Assembly: GCF_003946515.1 (NCBI RefSeq)
Contig: NZ_RHOM01000008.1
Span: 57,551 to 121,550, forward strand
Direction: 5' to 3'
DNA from: Companilactobacillus zhongbaensis
GTDB taxonomy: Bacteria; Bacillota; Bacilli; Lactobacillales; Lactobacillaceae
Length of the DNA: 64,000 nt
Of this stretch, positions 55,119 through 63,225 are shown one piece after another. The position numbers and the translations under genes were made by a program. Position 1 is the first letter of the stretch, and every line of letters starts with the position of its first letter. Below the pieces are notes generated by a model that was given only the letters and a program-made list of their open reading frames with translations, made no database searches and was not told where the DNA came from.

Positions 55119-56308
55119 ACTTTCACCTCATTAAATGAATCGGAACTAATAGAATTTTTTTGGTTGGATCTTTGAATGAACAATTTCAAGATGATCGGTG
55201 CGATGATGGTAGTTACGACAGTGACTAAGATCATTGCGGTGTAGTGATTTTTATCAATCAATTGTGATGTCAAAGCTACGTTTGACACGACTAAAGCCAT
55301 TTCCCCACGGGAGATCATTCCGGCTCCGACAATATTTGCTTCAGACCAATTGAGATTGAACATTTTGGCTCCTAAGGAACCACCGATTTGTTTTCCTAAA
55401 ATTGCCACGATAACTAATAATGTAATAAATAAAATGTCGTTTTGAAGCCCTTTGAAACTAATGTTCAAACCGATGCTGACGAAAAATACTGGGATGAAGA
55501 TGGCATAGCCGATCGGTTCGATTTTTTGCGCTAAGCTTTGCTGATACTTGGTTTCTGATAATGCGGTACCGGCAAAGTAAGCACCTAAGACGTCACTCAT
55601 GCCTAGGGCTACAGCGATGGCCGAAAAACCAAAGCAGAGAATGACAGCACCTGTAGCTTCGTTTTCACTCGTGTTGAGCTTTTTGAAAAAGTCCATGAAT
55701 TTGGGTACGAAGTATTTTCCTAAAACGATCATCAAGACGAAGAATAATAACTTCGTTGAGATCATGATCCAGAGTGGTTGGTCTGCACTTGCTGAGTTTC
55801 CGAAGAAGGCGACGCAGATACCGAGTAAGATAACGCAGATGATATCATCCGCAACGGCGGCACCTAAGATGATGGCTCCTTCTTTAGAATTCATTTTGCC
55901 CATTTCTTTTAAAACTTGGACGGAAATGCTGACGGAAGTGGCACTTAGGATCAAGCCTAGGAAAATGGCTGTGGTCCATTTAAAGTCAAAGACTATGGCA
56001 CAAAGTCCAGCTGCAGTGATCGTGGGGAAGATGACCCCAAGGATCGCTACGGATAAAGCAGGTTTCCAAAACTTCATTAGTAAATGTAGATCGCCCTCTA
56101 ATCCGGCGATGAACATTAAAACAATGACACCGATCTCCGAGAAGTACTGGATGAAAGTCGTCCCTGTCAAAATATTTAAGACAGCTGGTCCAGCTAGGAC
56201 ACCGACGAGCAATTCACCAATTACGCTTGGAAAATTCAGCATGTTAGATAAATGTGCACCTATTTTGGTAAGAATAAGGATCAAAACTAATTGGACTAAG
56301 TAACTCAT
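55115..56308 (-). CDS. CPA2-family Na+(K+)/H+ antiporter
   Basis: A 397-residue antiporter with about twelve helices. Marks are GELLVGVLAGPAVLNIL, VLMFIAGLEGDLHLL and the ion site AAVADDIICVILLG with paired aspartates, as in electrogenic Na+/H+ exchangers. No TrkA-type domain follows. Its tight coupling with a sodium symporter gene suggests that it exports sodium taken in during sialate uptake; this is inference. It overlaps the upstream isomerase gene by 4 bp. Confidence 0.88.
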   Translation of the reverse strand: MSYLVQLVLILILTKIGAHLSNMLNFPSVIGELLVGVLAGPAVLNILTGTTFIQYFSEIGVIVLMFIAGLEGDLHLLMKFWKPALSVAILGVIFPTITAAGLCAIVFDFKWTTAIFLGLILSATSVSISVQVLKEMGKMNSKEGAIILGAAVADDIICVILLGICVAFFGNSASADQPLWIMISTKLLFFVLMIVLGKYFVPKFMDFFKKLNTSENEATGAVILCFGFSAIAVALGMSDVLGAYFAGTALSETKYQQSLAQKIEPIGYAIFIPVFFVSIGLNISFKGLQNDILFITLLVIVAILGKQIGGSLGAKMFNLNWSEANIVGAGMISRGEMALVVSNVALTSQLIDKNHYTAMILVTVVTTIIAPIILKLFIQRSNQKNSISSDSFNEVKV

Positions 56309-57051
56309 AGTGAAGTAACACTGTCATTTAGCAATTGGTTCACCTTATCGATCTCTGCTGTCAGTTTTTGATCAGGGATGTCATATTCTAAGAAAATAGG
56401 AGTGTCGCGATTTAGCTGCTTGATCAATGATTGCCAATCAGTAGCACCATGGTCGAGCATGACTGTCTCTTTATCTTTGATATCTTTTAGATGAAAGACA
56501 GTGATGTCATCTTTTAGAAGATTAAAGGCTTCAGTTGGAGTTTCATTGATCCAGTACCAATTTCCAGAATCAAAAGTATAACCAAGCGTCATTTGTTGAG
56601 CTTTCAACCGATCAAGATTTTTCTTAAAAGTAGTTAAAACGCCATTGTCGTTTGGTTGATTTTCAATCGTGACCTTAACTGAAGTGTCATTCAATAGTGC
56701 GTTTAGTTCTCGTAGTTGTTGATCAGAAATATTAGTGAGATCACCCAGACTGATCTTCAATTGATCGATATGGTATTTTTCTGCCATTTCGATGTAAGCT
56801 TTAATATTTTCGTTAATGTGATCATTTAAAAAGAGCTCTTCTGGAATTGAGTAAAAATATTTCCAGTCGTTATCGGCACACAATAAATTGATCTGTTTGA
56901 GTTCTTCATCCTTAGTTGCTTCGTTGAACAATTCCCCACGAACTTCGATATCATTTATTGGCGCATTGACGAGTCGTCTTAAACAATCGATTTGATTGTC
57001 GCCAGCTTCCACATTATGGAGGAAGACAGCTGTATTAATCGAAACGTTCAT
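56305..57051 (-). CDS. Sugar phosphate isomerase/epimerase-like TIM barrel
   Basis: A 248-residue protein of the AP-endonuclease-2/xylose-isomerase-like TIM-barrel family. Candidate metal residues are in VTIENQPND, TFDSGNWYW and VFHLKDIKD. It is first in the minus-strand operon isomerase-antiporter-symporter-esterase. The substrate is unknown; a sialate-related sugar or mutarotase-like role would fit. ATG 57051 follows GAGAGGTG. Confidence 0.75.
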   Translation of the reverse strand: MNVSINTAVFLHNVEAGDNQIDCLRRLVNAPINDIEVRGELFNEATKDEELKQINLLCADNDWKYFYSIPEELFLNDHINENIKAYIEMAEKYHIDQLKISLGDLTNISDQQLRELNALLNDTSVKVTIENQPNDNGVLTTFKKNLDRLKAQQMTLGYTFDSGNWYWINETPTEAFNLLKDDITVFHLKDIKDKETVMLDHGATDWQSLIKQLNRDTPIFLEYDIPDQKLTAEIDKVNQLLNDSVTSL

Positions 57052-57072
57052 TATTTTTTCACCTCTCAAAAC

Positions 57073-57120
57073 AAAAAAACCGTCACCAAAAGTTACGCGT
57101 TTGCGTACTTTTAGTAGCGG
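57073..57120 (-). terminator. Leader hairpin-terminator before the sialate transport operon
   Basis: On the minus strand AAAAGTaCGC-AAAC-GCGtaACTTTT is closed by CCG/CGG and followed by seven T, 20 bp before the first gene. It looks like an attenuator in the 5' leader. Confidence 0.6.
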
Positions 57121-57175
57121 TTAGAATGATTGGGATAACTATTACGTTGAACAATATATCATCATTTTCATGATA

Positions 57176-57189
57176 TGTAAACGCTTTCT
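57176..57189 (-). promoter_or_regulatory. cre box upstream of the sialate transport operon
   Basis: TGTAAACGCTTTCT matches the cre consensus in 13 of 14 positions. It suggests CcpA repression of the divergent sialate genes. Confidence 0.65.
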
Positions 57190-57516
57190 GATTAACTTTT
57201 TAACATTTTAGTATTTTGAAAATCATTAACAAAAGTTTATTTCCTATTAATAGACCAAGAATAAAATGTTGCTAAAAATTATTTAAGCTGATCGATTTGC
57301 TAAACGGGAAAAAGGCGCAAATTCGGCTTTTTGGCCTCTAAAAAAATATTTTTGAATTTATATAATGCTTGAGCCACAATAATTTAAGTGATTAAACGAT
57401 AATTATTATTGAAAAATAGAATTGAAATATTTATTATTGTGTTGTACATTAATGTCAGCGGTAGGGGATTGGAAACTATTACAAAAATAAAATAATACAA
57501 ATATCGAGGCTTACTA
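57190..57516. promoter_or_regulatory. Divergent control region of the sialate genes
   Basis: AT-rich gap with no gene. TATTATTGT at 57432-57440 is the reverse of ACAATAATA found before the ROK kinase gene (59990-59998), and may be the operator of the RpiR regulator. Confidence 0.45.
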
Positions 57517-58389
57517 ATGAAAAAATTATATTCTGCATTGATGACTGCTTTTGATGAAAATGGAAATATCAATGAAGCAGGTATTAGAGAAATGATTCGT
57601 TACAATATCGACGTTAACAAGGTTGACGGTCTATATGTAGGCGGAAGTACTGGTGAAAACTTCTTATTAGCACCTGAACAAAAACGCGAAGTATTTAAGA
57701 TCGCTATCGATGAAGCAAAAGACGATATCGATTTGATCGCACAAGTTGGATCACTTGATCTTAACGAATCAAAAGCTTTAGCTAAATACGTTACTGATCT
57801 TGGCTATCCAAAGATCTCAGCTGTTACACCATTTTATTATCAATATTCATTCGAACAAATCAAAGATTACTACAATGAAATCGTTAAAGATGTCGATAAC
57901 AAGTTGATCATCTACTCAATTCCTGCACTTACAGGTGTTGGACTATCACTTGAACAATTTGCTGAATTATTTGAAAATCCAAAGATCATCGGTATCAAGT
58001 ATACTAACGCCGACTTCTTCCTATTAGAAAGAGTACGTAACACATTCCCAGATAAGTTGATCCTTTCTGGATTCGATGAAATGTTACTACCAGCCTTAGC
58101 ATTAGACGTTGATGGAGCAATCGGTTCAACATACAACTTGAATGCTCCTAGAGCTCGTGCCGAAATGGAAGCCTTTGAAGCAGGCGACATCGACAAAGCT
58201 CGTCAAATCCAAAAAGTCAGCAACGATGCAATTTCCGCATTGATCGCTAACGACATTTATCCTTCATTGAAGTTAGTATTTGAAGAAATGGGCGTTCACG
58301 CAGGATTTACTAAAGCACCAATGGCCAAACCAAATGACAAGATGCGTGCCGGTGCTAAGAAGATCTACGAAGATTATTTTAAAGATTAA
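57517..58389 (+). CDS. nanA: N-acetylneuraminate lyase
   Basis: A 290-residue class I aldolase of the DHDPS/NAL family. It splits sialic acid to ManNAc and pyruvate. Marks are GLYVGGSTGENFLL, YSIPALTGVGLSL, Schiff-base lysine in IGIKYTNADFF and DGAIGSTYN. The ribosome site is GAGG. nanE begins 13 bp after its stop. Confidence 0.95.
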   Translation: MKKLYSALMTAFDENGNINEAGIREMIRYNIDVNKVDGLYVGGSTGENFLLAPEQKREVFKIAIDEAKDDIDLIAQVGSLDLNESKALAKYVTDLGYPKISAVTPFYYQYSFEQIKDYYNEIVKDVDNKLIIYSIPALTGVGLSLEQFAELFENPKIIGIKYTNADFFLLERVRNTFPDKLILSGFDEMLLPALALDVDGAIGSTYNLNAPRARAEMEAFEAGDIDKARQIQKVSNDAISALIANDIYPSLKLVFEEMGVHAGFTKAPMAKPNDKMRAGAKKIYEDYFKD

Positions 58390-58402
58390 GAAGTGAATTA
58401 AG

Positions 58403-59095
58403 ATGGAAAATAATTTTTTGGAAAAAACAAAAGGACACTTGATTGTTTCTTGTCAGGCATTACCAGGTGAACCACTTCATAGTTCATTTATCATGTCACG
58501 GATGGCTCGAGCAGCTAAGCAAGCCGGTTCAGTTGCTATCAGATGCAATTCCGTTGTGGACATTCAAGCGATCCAAGACGAAACAAATCTACCTATAATT
58601 GGATTAGACAAAGTTGACTATCCAGATTCTCCAGTTTACATCACACCGACGATCAAAGAGATGCGAGCAGTTGCCAGCACTGGTGCTGAAGTAGTTGCTT
58701 GTGATGTAACTGGTCAAAAACGACCAAACGGTGAAAATTTAGCTGACATCGTGAAACAAATGCGCCAGGAGTTTCCTGATACATTGTTGATGGCGGACAC
58801 GGCGACCTTAGACAATGTGCGTGAAGCTAATGAACTAGGTTTTGATTTTATCGGAACGACTATGCATGGTTACACCCCTGAAACGACTGGCATGAACGTA
58901 GCTGATAATGACTTTGAGTACTTGAAAGAAGTACTTAAAGTTTCGAAAAAACCTGTCATTGCGGAAGGCAAAGTGGACACTCCTCAAAAGGCTCGCCGCT
59001 GCATTGAATTAGGATGTCACGCAGTTGTCGTTGGTGGTGCTATTACTAGACCACTCGAAATTGCCACGAAATTCATCGACGCGGTCAATGCCTAA
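58403..59095 (+). CDS. nanE: N-acetylmannosamine-6-phosphate 2-epimerase
   Basis: A 230-residue TIM barrel converting ManNAc-6-P to GlcNAc-6-P, the substrate of NagA encoded at 41-42 kb. Marks are AIRCNSVVDIQAI, VVACDVTGQKRPNG, TTMHGYTPET, VIAEGKVDTPQKA and AVVVGGAITRP. It is translationally close to nanA and ends at a terminator. Confidence 0.95.
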   Translation: MENNFLEKTKGHLIVSCQALPGEPLHSSFIMSRMARAAKQAGSVAIRCNSVVDIQAIQDETNLPIIGLDKVDYPDSPVYITPTIKEMRAVASTGAEVVACDVTGQKRPNGENLADIVKQMRQEFPDTLLMADTATLDNVREANELGFDFIGTTMHGYTPETTGMNVADNDFEYLKEVLKVSKKPVIAEGKVDTPQKARRCIELGCHAVVVGGAITRPLEIATKFIDAVNA

Positions 59096-59142
59096 AAAAA
59101 GCTCAAAGGGATGTCAAACTGTGACGTCCTTTGAGCTTTTTT
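59094..59142. terminator. Bidirectional terminator between nanE and the RpiR gene
   Basis: AAAAAAGCTCAAAGG..CCTTTGAGCTTTTTT with an inner ATGTCA/TGACGT pairing. Confidence 0.88.
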
Positions 59143-59962
59143 AATTGTTATTACGGAATTTATTATCCATCACGATCTCAACTGTATGGCTGAGACGTTC
59201 TTGATAAGTATCATTTTCAAGTAGTAAAGTTGTGATGATATCTAAAACGTAAGTAATAGCAAATTGCGAATTGATGAAGTGAGTATTATCAATGAATTCA
59301 CTATTTTTAACTAAAACCGGATAATCGGCTAATTCGTACAATCGGCTTTTTTCAACACCGGTGATCCCGATAACTTTAACACCACTTTGCTGGGCTAAAG
59401 CTGCGGCTTTGTTAAGATCGGTCGTACTTCCTGACGTGGACAAGGCTAAGATAACATCGTCCTTATTAATGATCCCACTAGTGATGTACATGATGTGACT
59501 TTCCGTCATAGGATAGGCAGCAATGCCCATTCTGATAAGGCGCTGAGCCATTTCCTGGGCAGTGTATCCGGAACTTCCGATCCCGAAAACATAGATCCGA
59601 CGACAATTAGAAATGACTTTGACGATCTCTTTCAATTCATCCAGGTTGATCCGATCGGCCGTGTCTCCAAGGACGTTTTTATAAAATGAAAAAACTTCAT
59701 CAGCAATCGATCCTTTACTGATCTCTTTAGTTTGAACCGGACCATTACTAGCCAGTTTAAGTTTGAGGTCGTAAAAATCACGACAGCCCATTTTTTTAAC
59801 GAAACGGGTAATAGTGGCGTTGCTGACAGAAACTTTTTTGGCCAAAGTCGTAATATTCATCGTTTGGACTTTTTGGGGATTTTGAATAATTTCGAGAGCC
59901 ACCTTTCTTTCCTGACGGGAAAGTGAAGGCAGATCATCTTCGATTTTTTTAAGGATCTCCAT
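59141..59962 (-). CDS. RpiR-family regulator of sialate genes (NanR-like)
   Basis: A 273-residue regulator with an N-terminal HTH (TTLAKKVSVSNATITRFVKKMG, residues about 31-52, key words VSVSNATITRFV) and a SIS sugar-phosphate domain (YVFGIGSSGYTAQEMAQRL, ALSTSGSTTDLNKAA). Members in nan clusters sense ManNAc-6-P or GlcNAc-6-P. ATG 59962 follows AAGGAG; the GTG in frame is too close to that site. It is divergent from the ROK kinase gene. Confidence 0.88.
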   Translation of the reverse strand: MEILKKIEDDLPSLSRQERKVALEIIQNPQKVQTMNITTLAKKVSVSNATITRFVKKMGCRDFYDLKLKLASNGPVQTKEISKGSIADEVFSFYKNVLGDTADRINLDELKEIVKVISNCRRIYVFGIGSSGYTAQEMAQRLIRMGIAAYPMTESHIMYITSGIINKDDVILALSTSGSTTDLNKAAALAQQSGVKVIGITGVEKSRLYELADYPVLVKNSEFIDNTHFINSQFAITYVLDIITTLLLENDTYQERLSHTVEIVMDNKFRNNN

Positions 59963-59989
59963 AAGATGCACTCCTTAACTATATTTAAT

Positions 59990-60026
59990 ACAATAATAAG
60001 TATTATATTGCATAATTACAATAATG
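59990..60026. promoter_or_regulatory. Candidate RpiR operator before the ROK kinase
   Basis: ACAATAATA (59990-59998) and ACAATAATG (60018-60026) with an imperfect palindrome CAATAATAAGTATTATATTG between. The same core occurs before nanA. Confidence 0.45.
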
Positions 60027-60049
60027 ATTACTGAAATGAGGCAATTAAA

Positions 60050-60925
60050 ATGACGAAAACATATCTAGCATTCGACGTCGGTGGCACTACGATCAAGTAC
60101 GCATTAGTAGACAGTGATCTCAACATCACCGAACCGGGCAAAGTAGACACGAAACACAATCAAGATGGTCATATTTTAAAACAATTGATCGAAATATCCC
60201 ACCAATTTCAGCAAAAACATTTGTTAAGCGGCATCGGAGTCAGCACAGCCGGAATAGTAGGAAATGACGGTGGCATCCTCTACGCCGGACCAACCATCCC
60301 AAACTATCAAGGCACAAAGATCAAGCAAGAGCTAGAAGAAGCCACAACACTACCAGTATTCGTAGTAAATGACGTAGACGCAGCTTTATTAGGAGAAGCA
60401 GTAAACGGAACCGCCAAAGAAACAAAAAACGCCTACTGCATCGCCTTAGGAACCGGAATAGGAGGAGCAAACCTCCAAAACGGCAAACTAATCAGCGGTC
60501 AACACAACTACGCCAACTCAATAGGCTACATCCTATACGAAAAAGAAACCAACACCTACTACGAACAAAGAGCTTCAACCTTGGCACTAGAAGCAGCCTT
60601 AAAGCAATATAACGTAGGAGTAATAGAAGCCTTCGCCCTAGCCAAAAGCGGCGACAAATTCTACACCGAGATCCTACAAAATTGGGCCTACGAAGTAGCC
60701 AAAGGCCTAGCCGAAATAGTACTATTATTCGACCCAGAAATAATAGTAATCGGTGGAGCAGTCTCACAACAAGGAGACTACTTAACAAACTTGTTAACAG
60801 AACAATTGAAACAACTAGTACCAGAAGGCTTATTAAAGGCAAAAGTAAAAACAGCCGAACTAGCCGACCAAGCACAATTATTGGGAGCATTATCGAAGTT
60901 TTTGAAAGAAGAAGTAGAAGTTTAG
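60050..60925 (+). CDS. nanK: ROK-family sugar kinase, probable N-acetylmannosamine kinase
   Basis: A 291-residue ROK kinase. ATP motif FDVGGTTIKYA (8-18), GIGVSTAGIVG, catalytic aspartate region VVNDVDAALLGEA and CIALGTGIGGA. The zinc-binding CxCGxxGCxE motif of many ROK proteins is absent. In this cluster it should phosphorylate ManNAc for NanE. Codon use shifts along the gene: A+C is 50 percent at 60061-60120 but 68 percent at 60421-60480, nearer family A copy 9. Confidence 0.88.
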   Translation: MTKTYLAFDVGGTTIKYALVDSDLNITEPGKVDTKHNQDGHILKQLIEISHQFQQKHLLSGIGVSTAGIVGNDGGILYAGPTIPNYQGTKIKQELEEATTLPVFVVNDVDAALLGEAVNGTAKETKNAYCIALGTGIGGANLQNGKLISGQHNYANSIGYILYEKETNTYYEQRASTLALEAALKQYNVGVIEAFALAKSGDKFYTEILQNWAYEVAKGLAEIVLLFDPEIIVIGGAVSQQGDYLTNLLTEQLKQLVPEGLLKAKVKTAELADQAQLLGALSKFLKEEVEV

Positions 60926-61034
60926 AACAAAGAAACAAAATGAAACAACAACCACAGCACTAAACAACCAAAATAGAAGTGAGTTCAGCAGCAGAAAAGC
61001 ACCAAGCTTTTGAACTTCAAAACCAAACAAAAAG

Positions 61035-61083
61035 AAAAAACTAGTCCTCAAATTATCCAGAAAAATGAGAGAACTAGTTTTTT
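61035..61083. terminator. Terminator after nanK
   Basis: AAAAAACTAGT and AACTAGTTTTTT arms with a 26-base loop. Confidence 0.7.
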
Positions 61084-61214
61084 AATTTTGGTTTTTAATG
61101 GTTTTGTTTTTTTTAGTTTTACTCGAAAAAAATTAAATAGATAAGGTAATCTAACCGATATCGTAAGAACGAAAAAAGGATAGTGCTAACAAATCAATAA
61201 CAGCAAATTTGCAG

Positions 61215-61435
61215 AACATAAATAAGTACCGTCCCCACCCACCAACAGATGAGTTTTGTACCAATTTAGGTTCTGGGAGGGTGGAGGGAATTCGCCGTCA
61301 GCCATGAAATAAAGGAACGTAAGTGCTAACGCACTTGCGCAACTGGTTCTTGGTGGTGGCTACGCCACCGAACAACTAAGGAAGCCACGGCGCAATTCCC
61401 GGAACCCTCCCAGAACCGGGAACAAACCTCAAAAA
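61215..61435 (-). repeat. Family A structured element, copy 9
   Basis: Stem GGTTCTGGGAGGGT (61269-61282) pairs perfectly with ACCCTCCCAGAACC (61404-61417); second stem GGGAATTcGCCGT with ACGGCGcAATTCCC. The inner arms resemble those of the long subtype (AAGTGCTAACGCACTTGCGC, GGTGGTGGCTACGCCACC), so this copy mixes features of both subtypes. It follows the small gene at 61476, same strand. Confidence 0.85.
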
Positions 61436-61475
61436 AATAGCCCCGCAGTAAAACCCACAGGACCACTAAAAAATG

Positions 61476-61715
61476 CTATAGTTTCTTTTTAACATGATAA
61501 GGCACCACGCTCTTATCAGAATCTTTAACATCGCTCTTCTCATCAGAAGCAAAATAAACAGCAAAACTCTTTTTATTTGCAGCATCTTCAGCGATAATTA
61601 AGGATGATTCATATGGATCTTTAGCCTTATAAATTTGAGCTCCGCGGACAGCTTCTCCAAAATCACGTGAGTTAGCAATCGCGTCTCCCGGATTGAAAAA
61701 TACCATTTCATCCAT
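61476..61715 (-). CDS. Small hypothetical protein
   Basis: A 79-residue soluble, acidic-to-mixed protein (MDEMVFFNPGDAIANSRDFGEAV ... LIIAEDAANKKSFAVYFAS, shown here in pieces). I do not recognise a family. ATG 61715 follows AAAGGATG at good spacing. It is divergent from the YueI-like gene and followed by family A copy 9. A real gene is likely because of the ribosome site and ordinary codon use. Confidence 0.6.
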   Translation of the reverse strand: MDEMVFFNPGDAIANSRDFGEAVRGAQIYKAKDPYESSLIIAEDAANKKSFAVYFASDEKSDVKDSDKSVVPYHVKKKL

Positions 61716-61802
61716 GGTCACCACATCCTTTCGTTGGCTTCATTATACAATTTATTGGCCAACATAGGGTAGTTATTTAAGAATTTTTGAAAGGGGTACC
61801 AC

Positions 61803-62183
61803 ATGAGTAGTGTTGAAGATTATATCAAAAAGAACGTTTTTGGTAAGCCGCAATTAAAGCCTGATGAAAAAAATAAATTTTTGGGCAACTTTGCAGAAAG
61901 AGTGGGGATCGCGTTAACGGTCGCACAAATCAAAAATCTCGACAACGTTGCGACGGTCGAAAAGGTTATGAAGCGGTATCCAGACTATCATTTATATTTA
62001 AATGGTAAAATTGATAGTTATTTAATGGACGAATATCTTAAATTAAGTGTAAAATTGAAGTATAAGTTTACAATCGTTATGACTGCGCCTGTCCGAAATG
62101 GACGTAAGGAAGTTACGGATTCCGATATGGGGCTAGTTATTGCGGATGAAAGTAAACCAATCAATTCACCGGTTATTTTATAA
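61803..62183 (+). CDS. YueI-family protein (DUF1694)
   Basis: A 126-residue protein. The segment KFLGNFAERVGIALTVAQIKN and PDYHLYLNGKID match the YueI/DUF1694 family of Firmicutes, whose role is unknown. ATG follows AAAGGGG. It lies 17 bp before prs, so the two are probably co-transcribed. Confidence 0.75.
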   Translation: MSSVEDYIKKNVFGKPQLKPDEKNKFLGNFAERVGIALTVAQIKNLDNVATVEKVMKRYPDYHLYLNGKIDSYLMDEYLKLSVKLKYKFTIVMTAPVRNGRKEVTDSDMGLVIADESKPINSPVIL

Positions 62184-62200
62184 AATTTTTGGAGGAAGTT

Positions 62201-63184
62201 ATGTCTAATAAATCATTAGATAAAATTGCTTTACTTGCACTAAACGGAAACAAGCCTGTTGCTGAAAGAATTTCTAAGTACATGGGTATTCCACTATTAG
62301 ATGCATCTGTCTCACACTTTAGCGATGGTGAGATCAACATTCAAATCAACGAAAGTATTCGTGGTAAGAACGTTTATATCATTCATTCAGTTTCAGATCC
62401 TGTTAATGACAACTTCATGGAACTAATGATCGCTGTCGACGCATTGAGAAGAGCAAGTACGCACATGATCACTTGTGTATTGCCATATTTTGCTTACACA
62501 CGTTCAGATCGTAAGTCACGTGCCAGAGAACCTATCTCAGCTAAATTATTCGCTAACATGCTAGAAATGGGTAAAATCGACCGTGTTATTGCCTTGGATA
62601 TGCATGCTGAACAAATTCAAGGATTCTTCGATATTCCTGTCGATCACTTACGTGCAATGCCAATTTTTGCTAGTTATTTCCAAGATACTATTAAAGAACC
62701 TAGTGAAGACGTAGTCTTCGTAGCACCAGACCACAACTCAACTAAGCGTGCTCGTGCATTAGCTGAAGTGTTCGGCTCACAAATTGCCATCGTTGATCAA
62801 CGTTCAACAGAAGACGACGATGTCGTTCCAAGTATTATCGGAGAGGTTGACGGTAAGGTATGTATTATCGTTGATGACTTGATCGATACAGGTACACGTA
62901 TGATGAACAGTGCTCATGCATTGAAGGTTGCTGGAGCTACTCGTGTTATTGGTGCTGCTACGCATCCTATCTTTTCTGAGAAGGCAACTTCTAGACTTCA
63001 AGATTCTGACTTGGAAGAGGTTGTTGTTACTGATTCCATTGTTGTACCTGATGAGTGCATGTTTGATAAGCTTACTATCTTGTCTGTTACTGGATTGGTT
63101 GGCGATTCGATCGAGATGATCGAGAGTGATCAATCTATTAGCTCATTGTTTGAGGTACGTGATCAGTATCGTAAATTAAATTAA
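62201..63184 (+). CDS. prs: Ribose-phosphate pyrophosphokinase
   Basis: A 327-residue PRPP synthetase. Marks are FSDGEINIQINESIRG, PYFAYTRSDRKSR, ALDMHAEQIQGFFDIPVD, VFVAPDHNSTKRA and the PRPP loop IIVDDLIDTGTRM. Lactobacilli often carry two prs paralogues; whether this is the housekeeping copy is not clear. ATG 62201 follows GGAGG; TTG 62189 is rejected. The 3' end is T/G-biased (T 24, G 16, A 12, C 8 at 63061-63120). Confidence 0.95.
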   Translation: MSNKSLDKIALLALNGNKPVAERISKYMGIPLLDASVSHFSDGEINIQINESIRGKNVYIIHSVSDPVNDNFMELMIAVDALRRASTHMITCVLPYFAYTRSDRKSRAREPISAKLFANMLEMGKIDRVIALDMHAEQIQGFFDIPVDHLRAMPIFASYFQDTIKEPSEDVVFVAPDHNSTKRARALAEVFGSQIAIVDQRSTEDDDVVPSIIGEVDGKVCIIVDDLIDTGTRMMNSAHALKVAGATRVIGAATHPIFSEKATSRLQDSDLEEVVVTDSIVVPDECMFDKLTILSVTGLVGDSIEMIESDQSISSLFEVRDQYRKLN

Positions 63185-63193
63185 GTTCTATTG

Positions 63194-63224
63194 GCTGACA
63201 TCTTTGATGATGTCAGCTTTTTTT
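63194..63224 (+). terminator. Terminator of prs
   Basis: GCTGACATC-TTTGAT-GATGTCAGC followed by seven T; family A copy 11 starts at once with CTTGAGGTGAGAGAG. Confidence 0.88.
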
Positions 63225-63225
63225 C

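Noticed and set aside
55599..56303. 234-codon plus-strand ORF antisense to the CPA2 antiporter
   Set aside because: Shadow frame of a clear membrane protein gene on the other strand.
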